NCBI GenBank assembly: GCA_001692895.1
Contig: KV748188.1
Coordinates: 620,001-684,000, forward strand
DNA from: Cenococcum geophilum 1.58
Lineage: Eukaryota > Ascomycota > Dothideomycetes > Gloniales > Gloniaceae
Direction of reading: 5' to 3'
Length of the DNA stretch: 64,000 nucleotides
Of the stretch, positions 10,601 to 22,038 are shown one piece after another. Every line of letters starts with the position of its first letter. Within the stretch, counting starts at the first letter, position 1. The position numbers and the translations under genes were made by a program. Under the pieces are notes generated by a model. It searched no databases, was not told the DNA's origin, and saw nothing but the letters and a program-made list of their open reading frames with translations.

Positions 10601-13152
10601 CCTTAAGACCGTTTTGTATTACATCAAACATGGACTGTTTTGATGCAGTGTCGTCAGAATTTTGAGACAGAATGCCATGTATCAAGGTGTTGATACTGGA
10701 TGCATCTTGAGCGACCTGGTCGTCTGGAGACTCTGCGAGGAAAAGCAAGCTGCGGATGAGCTCCGAGCCTTCGGATGTAGGAACAAAGGACCTCAGTGAT
10801 GTGGGACTCTGCTTGACAGCTTGATGAAGTCCTCGTAGAGCATTCGGAGCATACTCTGTGATAGATAAAGACTGTGTCATACTAGTCAGAATCTCCTCCA
10901 TGGTGCCCACAGCAATAACTGTCGACGAGTTCTGAAGCATCCGGCTGAGAAACTCCCAGTCGGAGCCGCCTTCGAGGGCATAGTGAACATTCTTCTTTAT
11001 GTAGTTTTGTAGTTCTGGATCGGACGAGGCTAGCTTAAAATCTGAAGGAATTCTAGGCGAAGCCAAAAGTTGCTCAAGGGCAACGGACTTCGTTGGGCAG
11101 TCGGATGCATCTAGAACCGCTCTTAGAGTTTCTTTCCAGGCCTCTTCAAATATAGGCGCATCCTTGAACGTGTACAGAATGTCTGCAAGTTTGGAGCAAG
11201 ATGGCGACAGAAACAGCTTGGGAATATCGTTTCGGACGAAAGAAACGAGCTGATGTTTTGCTTCATCATTTGTAAATACAAGTTGATCACAAAGACGAAG
11301 GATTTCCGCTACAACCCCTGCCGCTCCGTAAGGCTTGCCATTCCTTGTCTTCAGTACATTTAAAGCCTCTGTGATGACTAAAGTAGACGCGCGAGAGAAT
11401 ACCGATGTAGAAGGTTTCGGGGCGTGGTTAAGTAAAGCTTGCGCTTGTACAGCTGCAAGCCGGCTTGCTTGCTGAACCAAGGCTGTCTGGGATCTGTCGT
11501 ACTCTTTGGACTGTTCCGGTGCAGAAGTTTTGACATCTTCGATCAGAGCTTCAGCGTATTTTGGCCATTCCTTTTCAATAATAGAAGGCATAATTCCAAA
11601 TATCATAGCTTTAGCAATTATTCCGGGAGCTTGTGCGCCGGGTATTGTCCACTGCGATTGCTCCGGATTTGGCCGCAAATACTGGGGGATTATGGGTAGT
11701 AACATTTTCCCCAATAGCTTGAGCTGGTCTTCTTCTGCTAGAGGACTTGAAATCAGGATCGCTATGCCAGAGTATGCGCCAAATGCAATACTAAGATTAG
11801 CGCGAGGCTCGTCTTTTCTTGTTATCCCATTGTGTATTGCTCCAAGCAGCTCGATGGCGTCAAGTTCTGTGGTCGGCAATATAGATTTCGGTATGCTTTT
11901 GAAGAGTTTGGCAATATTGTCCCAAAATTCCCTTGGTCCACTTTGCGAGCCTCGTTTCAAGAATTGTTGGAGACGCTGTGAAGCTGACTTCTTGCTCTTG
12001 TAGTGTTCAGACCATACTGTAGGATATGAGGTTGTTAAGAACACTAAAGCTTCAGAATAATCATATGCAGATCCAATTTGATCCGAGTTTAAGCCATTGG
12101 ACAGATATGATCTACTGATTGTGCTTAGGCTTGATGCCACGGCCTCTGCTGTGCGTTAGTGTTTCAATTGATCTTAACAGTCCATACTTCCTAAGGTGTG
12201 GACTGAATGGATTAAAACAAGGGATTGAAGGGCTGTGTGGAATCTTGGAGGCGTACCCTGTTGCGTTGATATACATGTCTTAAGAAATCTATGGGTTGAC
12301 CTTCTGACGGAAGCATCTTCATAAGTTGCAAAGCTCCAGAGCTTCTCATCACTCAAAAGCTCGTTATATGCCGGTTGTTGCTTCGAAATATCCCCTGATT
12401 TCAAGTCTGTCAATAGACTCCCGATTACCGCTATGCATGCTGCTATGACTCTGCTATACTTTGCTTCAGCATCATCAGGACTAACTGCCCGCTCATCACT
12501 AAGTGTTTGAGAAGTCTCGTTGTCTATCACATTACGACAATACTCTAAGATTGGTTGCTGATATGCTCTCCGAATATTCTGTAGCTTTTCTGGGGTTGAG
12601 AAGACTTGTTGTAAAGAGTCTTGTGCTGTCCTCACAACCGACCGATCATTATCAAAAAGGCCACAGAGCCAGGGGCCAATGGCCTTGGGCATATATTTAG
12701 CGATTCTCTTTCCGCATGNTATCGAGATCTGGCCATGGACGGCTTGGGCAAGTTGTCGCACTCTCCGAGAGCTATCTATGGATGTACGAGGAAAGATCTT
12801 GATCTGAAAGGAAACCAAAATTACTATTTGCAAGATATGTACATCCAAGGAGGAGACCCACCCACGCCTCCAACACAGCCTCTTCCACTTGCCCACTTAA
12901 GGAGGAAACGTACGTTTGTAAATCCTCTAACGCTTTCGCCTTTGTTGTGCTATCCTTTTTCGAGAGGTTCTTGAACGCTACGACTACATTTGGGTCGGAA
13001 ATAGAGGAGTGGTCTGGCGGTTCTGTGACATAGGATAGCGGCGAAGATGTTACCCCAAAGGCTGATGTCGAGGTTGAACCAAACCCCGAGCCAAATGCTC
13101 CTAAGGCAGCACGGCTGCTACTAGCTTGAGCTTTTATCTGACGCTTGCTCAT
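7621..13152 (-). CDS. LTN1: Listerin/Ltn1 E3 ubiquitin ligase of the ribosome quality control complex
   Basis: Ltn1 binds stalled 60S subunits and ubiquitinates the nascent chain. Eleven exons splice in frame: 13152-12862, 12803-12257, 12148-9854, 9803-9672, 9597-9312, 9258-9101, 9051-8951, 8891-8619, 8564-8265, 8207-7923, 7854-7621. They total 4,902 bp, or 1,633 residues, a usual fungal Ltn1 length. The N-terminus begins MSKRQIKAQASSSRA and continues with the conserved SSISDPNVVVAFKNLSKKDSTTKAKALEDL block. The long middle is HEAT-like helical repeat. The last exon has the RING-CH type finger: ECAICYSIIS, CSTCKNLFHSSCLFKWF, SCPLCRNAF, then stop. The start was chosen from the conserved Ltn1 N-terminus. 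One ambiguous base (12719) lies in exon 2. It shares a 274 bp divergent promoter with RAD3. Confidence 0.95.
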
Positions 13153-13426
13153 GTGGACAGTCAGGTAGAGCGCTGATATGTGGAGATATATTGAGGTAAG
13201 AGAGTGAACGTGGGGCGCTGTGCGCAGTCGTTTGATGACGAACAGGCAACGGCAGGGACGGTGCCCTGTCCACCAAGCCTTGCGCCCTCCCGCGGTTTTC
13301 CCGTCGCTTTGCCTCTTTAGCAATAGTCTCGATTGTTTGACCCAAGTACATTTTAAGTCAAGGGAGGCAACAACTCTATCACGGTCAACTTAGGAGGGCC
13401 GCCAAAGCGCCAACCATAATCTAAAG
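13153..13426. promoter_or_regulatory. Divergent promoter region of LTN1 and RAD3
   Basis: The 274 bp between the two start codons must hold both promoters. No individual motif is claimed. Confidence 0.5.
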
Positions 13427-15904
13427 ATGAAGTTCAATATCGAGTGGGTTTGGGAGTGCCGCAAGCTGAAAACCTTAACTGATCGGCGTGCAGTACTCTT
13501 CCCGTGCTTTTCCCGTACCCTAGGATATACCCAGAGCAATATGAGTACATGTGCGATCTCAAGCGCACTCTGGATGCAGGCGGGCACTGTGTTCTTGAGA
13601 TGCCTTCAGGCACAGGTAAAACTGTGTCTCTGCTCTCCTTGATTGTGGCGTACCAGCAGCATCATCCTGAGAAGCGGAAGCTGATCTACTGCTCGCGTAC
13701 CATGTCTGAAATCGAAAAGGCTCTAGCAGAATTGAAAGCGCTCATGAAATATCGAACTGAGCAGCTAGGGTACGAGGAAGAATTCCGCGGGCTAGGCTTA
13801 ACAAGCCGAAAGAACTTATGTCTGCACCCATCAGTCAAGCGAGAAAAAAGCGGATCAGTAGTCGACGCGCGGTGTCGAAGCTTAACGGCTGGCTTTGTCA
13901 AAGAGAAGAAAGAACGTGGCGAAGATGTTGAGGTGTGCGTCTATCACGATAATCTTGACCTTCTCGAACCTCATAACCTTATACCACCTGGCGTTTGGAC
14001 GCTGGACGGACTATTGAAATATGGAGAACAGCAAAAACAGTGCCCATATTTCACTGCCAGGAGAATGATGCCCTTTTGCAACGTGATAATCTACTCATAT
14101 CACTACTTGCTTGACCCGAAGATTGCGGAACGAGTCTCGAAAGAGCTGTCGAAAGACTGCATTGTCGTTTTCGATGAGGCCCATAATATCGACAATGTGT
14201 GCATCGAGTCACTCAGTATAGATTTGACCGAGGATTCGTTGCGGAAAGCCACCCGTGGAGTTAATAATCTTGATCGCAAAATTACGGAGATGAAGTCCAC
14301 AGATGCGGAGAAGCTACAAAGCGAGTACGCAAAGTTAGTAGAGGGTTTGCGGGAGGCAGATGAAGCTCGGAATGAGGATGCATTCATGTCGAACCCGACA
14401 CTACCTGATGATCTCTTAAAAGAAGCAGTGCCCGGAAATATACGGAGAGCAGAGCATTTTGTGGCATTCTTAAAACGGTTCATAGAATATCTCAAGGTAA
14501 AGCTATCGCTTCATGGAAAGAAAGCTTACTAAACTATCCCTTCAGACTCGAATGAAGGTATTGCACGTAATATCAGAAACACCGCCCTCTTTCCTCAACC
14601 ATCTCAAAGAACTTACATTCATCGAACGAAAACCGCTCCGCTTCTGTGCAGAACGTCTCACCTCCCTTGTCCGGACCCTCGAACTCATGAACATCGAGGA
14701 CTACCAGCCCCTCCAAGAAGTAGCAACCTTTGCCACTCTCATTGCAACCTACGAGACTGGCTTCCTTCTTATCCTCGAGCCCTTCGAATCCGAAACTGCT
14801 ACAGTACCCAATCCGATCTTACATTTTACGTGCTTGGATGCCGCTATCGCCATTCAACCTGTCTTCGACCGATTTAGCTCTGTCATTATTACTTCCGGTA
14901 CTATGTCTCCTCTCGACATGTATCCAAAGATGCTCAACTTCGGCACTGTGATTCAAAAATCCTATACTATGACACTTGCCCGCAAATCTTTCTTACCCAT
15001 GGTTGTAACTCGCGGCAGTGACCAGGGTATGGTCAGCTCTGGCTTCCAGATCCGAAATGACCCTTCCGTCGTTCGTAACTACGGCAACTTACTCACCGAA
15101 TTTTGTAAACTAACTCCCGATGGCGTTGTTGTCTTTTTCCCTTCCTACCTGTACATGGAGTCCATTATCTCCATGTGGCAAGGCATGGGCATCCTCGATG
15201 TGGTCTGGAAATACAAACTCATTCTCGTCGAAACCCCAGATTCTCAAGAAACATCCTTAGCCCTGGAAACGTACCGTACAGCCTGCAATAATGGACGCGG
15301 CGCGGTTCTCCTCTGTGTGGCGCGTGGTAAGGTCTCCGAAGGAATAGATTTCGACCACCACTATGGGCGCACTGTGCTCTGTATTGGCGTGCCTTTCCAA
15401 TACACGGAATCACGCATTCTGAAAGCTCGCCTGGAGTTCCTCCGTGAAACGTACCGTATCAAAGAAAATGAGTTCCTCTCCTTCGACGCTATGCGTCACG
15501 CCGCGCAGTGTCTGGGTCGTGTGCTCCGTGGTAAAGATGACTATGGAATCATGGTGCTGGCGGACAAACGGTTCCAAAAGAAGCGGTCGCAATTACCTAA
15601 GTGGATCCAACAGGCGCTAGAGGATAAGTACTCAAGTTTGAGCGTTGATCAGGCTGCGGCTGCCGCAAAGGCTTTCTTAAGAGAAATGAGTGTGCCATGG
15701 ACGAGAGCGGAGCAGGAAGGAGTGAGCACATGGGGTCCGGAGGATTTGGCACGGCATAAGGCGAAGATGGAGGTAGAGGAGATTAGGAGGTTAGAGGAAG
15801 AGGCGATGAATTCAAACGGGGCGATGACAGAGGATGTGGTTATGGAAGATGAATTCGGGGGTGACGAATTTGACGATGCGGTTTTGGCTGGGTTAGATAT
15901 GTGA
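13427..15904 (+). CDS. RAD3: TFIIH ATP-dependent DNA helicase, XPD/Rad3/ERCC2
   Basis: This is the 5'-3' superfamily 2 helicase of TFIIH, used in nucleotide excision repair and transcription. Exons are 13427-13443, 13494-14496 and 14546-15904, giving 792 residues as expected for the family. The first exon has only 17 bases; splicing it gives MKFNIDTLPVLFPYPRIYPEQ, the canonical Rad3 start. Walker A GTGKT is at residues 45-49 and the DEAH box at 233-236. Four cysteines that match the iron-sulphur ligands lie between (NLCLH, ARCRS, EVCVY, KQCPY). Helicase motifs IV-VI follow in exon 3: VVFFPSYLYM, RGKVSEGIDF, and HAAQCLGRVLRGKDDYG. The C-terminus is acidic. Nothing suggests damage. Confidence 0.97.
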
Positions 15905-16378
15905 AGGCTCTTCCTTTGCAGCGTAAATGAAGAGTAGCCCAATTTGTAGCCCAAATAAAAAAGGGATCCCCTTAATAATCTCGGTGGCCATTAGCTTGTG
16001 TCGTGTGTAACGGGAAGATAACAAATGCGCTTCCGCTATAAGATCGGTAGGTTTTGTGGTGCTTCAGAGAAGGAAAAGAGTTTGCATGTTTCAGATTAAC
16101 TCAACCCCATGCATGTATCCATAGGAGGGTTTCTTCATTTAGTCCTCAACATGCCACGCGGAATTTAGATGAGTAGTTAAGGTACTTCAAAAGCATATAT
16201 ACAGAGGACAATTATAGATCTCTAAAGTTTCTGGGGCTACCTGCTCGAGCACAAATATGACATCAAAAATCAAGGGGATACCTCAACGGTACGAACGGCA
16301 CCATTTCGGCCCCTTTGTCTCTCAAAATTGGAAAGGGATTTAGTAGAATGAGAATTCCTCGCAATTTCGTATGACTGT
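15905..16378. other. Intergenic between convergent RAD3 and DUF7580 genes
   Basis: 3' flanks only; no feature recognised. Confidence 0.5.
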
Positions 16379-18439
16379 TCATTCGAGCGTTAAACTCTGA
16401 ATCATTTCCTCGAGATGACATACCACATCTCCGTAAACGGCACTCTGCAACTCCTTCTTACTTAGGTTAGTACCGAAACCGAAATTGCATTGTAGACATC
16501 TCTGCACAATCCTTTGATATCTAAGACCGAGTGGGTGGTCTGACTCTGCAAGTCTCCGGGCTGTGAAGATCGGATCTTGGGCTTGCTCTTCGCAGAGGGC
16601 TTCAAGAGGTTTGATGTATCCAAGCTCCAAGAGCGCAATTCCTAGACAGAATAATGTGGAATTGTTGATACCATACTGGAGTTTTGTTTTTTGAAGCTGC
16701 AATGCGGGCAAAAAGCATGCGGGGGGCTCGATACCTTCCATAGGAGCAACCGATCTGCCCGAAGCATTCTCTGGAAACTGAGCACTTAGATGGAGAGTTT
16801 GCAAGGTCTTGTCTGACAGATCGTCAAACGTTCCGAAGAAGGAAAGGTGCTTGAGGCGCCATTCCTGGTTTAGCCATGGCGTTGAGTGGAATTGGAGAAC
16901 TGCCGTTGCAATTCGAAGAGCAAGCTTAAGTCGAAGTACGGGGCTAAGAGCCACTTTACCATTATGCGTACATTGTAGGAGATGTTCTAGGGTTATTATC
17001 TCTTGATTATGGACTCGTTGCATTCCGGTATCGATGGCTTTTCGGTCAGCCGAATAAAGAACATGCCTGAAAATATTCGGGTTTTCCAAATATCCAATGC
17101 AGTTATTAGTGCCACAATGATCAGATGAGTAAAACTTCTGCCTGAGATGTTGGCAAAAATTCGTAATTTCGCAAAGGTTGATGACGTTAGTTTTGTCCGC
17201 GTTTGGAGTCTTAGTGTGGGATAGAGAATCCGTAGATGTCTGATCAATCGAGCAATCACCTCCGACAGCCGTCGAGCAATCATCTGTAAAGCGAACTTTC
17301 CTTCTCTTTAAAACTTTCTTTTTCAAAGATCCGTAGACCGACGAATTGACTGTAGCACCAACAGGCTCATGAATTTGAGGAGCGGTCTGGGGGTCGTGAA
17401 GAGTATGAGATAGCTCTCGACTAAATTCTGATTGATATAGGTTCTCTGTGGACGGTATGTTCAACGTTTCACTATTGACGCTTGTTGATTGAACATAGAA
17501 CCAGAATGGTGGCAGCTCAATATCACTTTTATGAGCGGCGTCAGTCTTATGTAGCAGATTTTGTGTAAGGCATACGAGTTATATAGAATTACCTTCGCAC
17601 TGATTCACCCCTTCCTTGGGTTTGCTTATAGGATATGGCCAGATCTAAACGCACGGTGTCCTTTACCTGTGCTTCAAGACAGAGTTTCGCGAAGTGCGCA
17701 CTGTGAGCAGCATCAGAACAACACCACGCAGTGGAAAATGCCTCATGCAATTTATGTGAGGCTGTTTGAACCGTTGAATAGTAGGACGGCAATGATTTGC
17801 GTGCTATGCAGGATTGCGTGAAGATCCGCTTCCGCCGGAACTCTCCAATCTGCGACCGAAGATGGTTGAGATCAGCATTATGGTCACGCAAGCGGGCCAG
17901 GCTAGCCTCATAGCTCTCCTTTCTGAACGAGATAACGATGGAATCTCTAAGTCGGCGTACGGCGCGTTTAAGTGATTCACCCTGGAAGAAGGAATTGTTA
18001 GATCTAAATAGCGTTGGAACGGGTCGTCTAATTTCACCTTCAACTTCTCTGACGTGATGACGTCGAAACATCTTAATTCTTCCCCAACGTCCTCTAGAAT
18101 GGTCTGTGTGTCCTCCATGATGTCTTTACAAGACTTATAGCTATCGCTTAGATAATTGTTCAATTGATTGTTGAGATCCTTGTCCCTCCACAAGCTATGC
18201 TCAAAATCTCCTAGCATAGCTTTTGTCCCATCATCATCCACTACCAGCTGTAGCAATAGATGGCATTCATTGAGGAACATGCGCTGTCGCACGCGAAACT
18301 GCTTCAGGATTCTTTCGACTTCCCGAGAATAGTGCCGGAAAATTTGAATCTTTTCGCAGGTTGTATGGTAGGCTTTTACTGCTTCAATCACCACTGGAAG
18401 GACGCCCAAAAACAACCCCACGACTTCTACCCCAGACAT
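16379..18439 (-). CDS. DUF7580-family protein with HeLo-like helical N-terminus
   Basis: Three exons (18439-18038, 17981-17593, 17525-16379) splice in frame to 645 residues. The start MSGVEVVGLFLGVLPVVIEAVKAY resembles fungal HeLo/SesA-type helical bundles: a short hydrophobic helix followed by amphipathic helices to about residue 260 (RHYSREVERILKQF, ESYEASLARLRDHNADLNHL). A polar linker holds a basic patch (LKKKVLKRRKVRF). The C-terminal half has the DUF7580 signature LALRIATAVLQFHSTPWLNQEW and later STLFCLGIALLELGYIKPLE, which reads like a degenerate kinase C-lobe without clear catalytic residues. Related proteins occur in fungal self/non-self and NLR-like repertoires, but no member-specific function is known to me. 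It is transcribed away from the C2H2 gene at 18828. The last intron's acceptor (aaaag, 17526-17527) was the only in-frame choice. Confidence 0.82.
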
Positions 18440-18827
18440 GATATCAGAGTAAGAATTGATAGAAGAGGGGGGAGGAATATAGTAGATGAGAAGGAACCTC
18501 CAGGTTGAGGATGCTTATGCTTTTCAGCAGCCTTTTATCAACGACATCAAATGCTCAGCCTCAGCCTTGTTACGCAGAGCAGAGCCATGTCATGTAGCTG
18601 TTTCCAAAAGGAATAAAATATGCTGCTCAGCCCCGTTCCACTCAGAAACAAATCTTCAGCCTGGACGTGGTGCATCTCTATTTATCGAGCCTAAAAGTAG
18701 TTCGCTTCCTGCTTCTTTGGCTTGCCATCCGTCTACAATTGCTGCTAATCCATAGGTGTACTAAGCTCCTGCTATTCCTCGATCTTCAATACTTTGTTCA
18801 AAGCTGGCCAGAAAAAAAGAGCCGCCC
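18440..18827. promoter_or_regulatory. Divergent promoter region of DUF7580 and C2H2 genes
   Basis: 388 bp between the two start codons. No specific binding site is claimed. Confidence 0.45.
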
Positions 18828-21800
18828 ATGATGGGGCCGCCTCCTAGCGATATAGACTCCCAAACACTCAGCACATGGGCCATGGCCCCTAAAAGTGTCG
18901 AGGGCGAGAGACGTCAACAGGAAACTCGTTAGTTATCAGTTATTCATAGCAGTCATTCTTACACACTTATCTAATTAGAGTTTAGGGAAAGACCTTAAAC
19001 GGCATATTGAAAACGAGGAGGAAGGTAGCCTGGTTCCTACTCGTCCACAATACGTGCATCCACCATTCCCGTCAACACCATCTTCGCTACTTCCTCCAAG
19101 CATACTGCCAGGGCCTAAATGGGACAAGTTCGTGTCAATAAAGGAATGGCAAGAGAAGACCTCACCAAATGTCGAGCCAGGAGAAGTAGACATTCTTAGC
19201 CGTCTCTATAAAAGCGGTCTTGACATCTTTTCGTCATTGATCCGAACCTCCCGAAAGCATCCTGAATTATCAAAGGATAAACAAGAGGCTGTTGAGCACC
19301 AATTCCAACTATTCCGACTTTGGGGCGATGACTTTGATACCCTCAGAGGAGGGCTTGATAGACACCTGCTGTACTCTCGGGATCTGCAACAAACTACCTT
19401 ATCATTACTAATCTCTACGAGCGAGATCCTCTCTCAAAGTAGGCCACGGCATCCATACGATACAATTATGCACTGACTTTGTGCGTCTCATTAGGATTGA
19501 TTCGTTATATGCTCCCTTCAGCAGATGCGCGACGTTCCGTATGGGAAACAACCAATATTGCAACTCTACTAGAGGAAGCTCGATACAGCAACTCAGAAAA
19601 TACGGAGTTTGATGATGAAGCAAACAGAAGTGACCAGTCTGAAGCTGATTTCCCCACGGATTCTATTGACGAAGTTCTGGAAGACTTAAAGGTAGGAATA
19701 CGTTGCCTCATTGACCTGATCCCCTCAATACTATGGCCAGCAGAAGATCCAGAGCATAGAGAGAAAGTTCCGAAACTAGATTTCCAGCAAGAGCGCACGG
19801 CTCATGAGTACTATTCCGACCTCCTAAGCAAAAGATTCCCTGAAGCAGACCCTAACTTAATTGAACGCTTGGGACAAGCAAACTGGACACGCTATAAACG
19901 TGGTCAGGCCGAAAGAGAAGCGAATATAGAAAAGGAGACCATCGATATTAACCCATCTGGATCAGTATATTCTCCGTCAAAATTTCATGATTCAGGTCTT
20001 GGAAGTTTAGCGCCTGCGCGAACAACATATACACAATCAATTGTGTCCTCGGGTGGAAGTAAGTCACGCATTCCACCTCTATCGCAAAACGCAAAGAAAG
20101 GCGAACCCTTCCGTTGTGACGCTTGCGGAAGGTCTATCCGCGTAAAGAGTGACCGCGAATGGAGGTATTAGGCCCCGCCGAGGTTTCCCAGCTTTATCAA
20201 GTTCTTAGCTTACGGTTCATAGAAAGCATCTTTACCATGACTTACAGCCGTACACCTGCTTTTATCAGGGTTGCCATTTGGGCGATGTTGCATTTAAAAG
20301 CCGGGACGTATGGGCTGAGCATCTTGTCTTAGATCATGCCTTGATTAGCGACGGCAAGGACGTGCAATGCCCTCTCTGTCTCAAAGTACCAATGCGAGAT
20401 AGTGGCACTATATCAAGACATCTTGCTAGGCATATGGAAGAGGTTTCCCTCGGAGCACTGCCGCGCGGTGCAGATTCCGAAGCAAGTTCTGAGACAAGCT
20501 CGGTACATTCCAATGAGCTTTCGGTGGCAGATAGTGCGCCTCAGAAGAGAACCATCTCGACCAATCAGGCACCGCACGGTATCGTCGCCCAGATTCTCTT
20601 CAATTCATAGCCAACTCCCAGAATATACTTAGATCCAAGGTGACTGACACTAGGCAGACCCAATCGGCAACCAAGGCTACCTGGAACACTTTTCAGGCCC
20701 CACACACCAGCCCGACCAGCACCAATATAATAGTTACGAGTTGACCTCTCATGCGTTAGCCGAGAGCGTTCCTTTGCAAGCATATCCTTGGCCTGAGAAC
20801 CAAGGCATCGCCACCCAAAGCTTGTATCCCTCACAACTCCCTCCAGATGTCGACGACGTTGGCGATACTTGGTCTTTCCCACAGCATACGCAACATTTGC
20901 CAGTCACTACCGGATTGCCACAGCAAAGACACAGGAGCTCCAGTCATATAACTGTTCCCAATATAAGACCCACCTTGAACGATCAGGCACCAGGTAGGGA
21001 GGGCTTAGTTGGGCCTCATTATCCTTTTACTACAGGTATATATGACGCCGCACCCTCGCCGCCTCAGGCGCTTCAACAACAGACATTGAACAGAATTCGT
21101 ATCAACACCAGCGTCACCAATACCAACAGCATGGGTAACTTTGGTCCTGAAAAATCACCAATCCTACAACAGAATATGTCAGCACAGAATAGTCATAATA
21201 AAATACTCAGTCCAGTAAGCATGGGTAGCCAGAGGTCGTCGCATTTAAGTCTTCAGGAACCTCGCGCCGATTTCGAGGCACGTTCGACATCGCCATCGCC
21301 AGAAGCAAAGGCACAGGAGCTCAGTCATCTTACCACCCTTGGTGGTGGCCCTGCATTTGGCCCTCGACTCTCAAGATTCAAGACTATAGAAATCATCAAG
21401 ATGCGCCATGAAGAAAACGAGAGGCGTAAGAAAGAGGAGGAAGTACGCCAAGTGCAAGCGAAGAGACAGCAACAGGCTGAGGCAGACGCTCAAAAGAGAA
21501 GGGAGATGGAAGTGTCTCAACAAGCTTCACAGTGTGGCACAAGTTATGTTGAAGACCAGACCACTCCAGCTGGCAGCAGATCAGACGAAAAGCGGAGTCA
21601 TAGCATGACAATCTGGTGGGCTGAGCGTAAAGCCCGAGCTGCGGAGAAGAAGATAGCTGAAATGAAGGCTAGCGGACACCCAATCAAAGATTCTAGAGCA
21701 ATTGGCTCTCCATCCTCAGTTACACTCACAACGGATAGTCCAATCGCCCCTGCATATAGTAGTGCTCCAGGAACCATGGGGACGGGAAGTGGCCTCGCAG

Positions 21801-21901
21801 CCCTTCCGTCTGGAGGTGGTGCGAGGAACCCGATTCCTCTCCTTGCCACCTGCTCCAACACACACGCATCGGAGAGCGCCGCTAGTTTAGACACTTCTTA
21901 G
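18828..21901 (+). CDS. Large fungal C2H2-type zinc-finger protein (AcuF-like C2H2 family)
   Basis: Five exons (18828-18927, 18986-19438, 19495-20164, 20223-20578, 20658-21901) join in frame to 940 residues. The N-terminal third is helical (VSIKEWQEKTSPN, LSRLYKSGLDIFSSLIRTSRKH) and resembles the all-helical region found before the finger cluster in this fungal family. The cluster is FRCDACGRSI, then KHLYHDLQPYTC, SRDVWAEHLVLDH, and CPLCLK-HLARHMEEVSLGALP. After it comes a long Pro/Ser/Gln-rich disordered tail with a charged coiled coil (MRHEENERRKKEEEVRQVQAKRQQQ). Database names for the family include 'oxidoreductase AcuF-like C2H2', but I see no oxidoreductase domain. A role in transcription or signalling is inferred only. 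There are tandem ATGs at the start (18828 and 18831). It converges with HEM14, 137 bp away. Confidence 0.82.
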
Positions 21902-22038
21902 ACCTGATACGTGATCCTAGAGCAATTGTATGTGAGGACTGCATAGATTCCAAAATGTTATAGATAAGTCTAAAGGTACTCCGCAGTTAGCTTTTCTGGA
22001 CCCAACCGAAGCACATATGTACAAATTCCTCTGAAACC

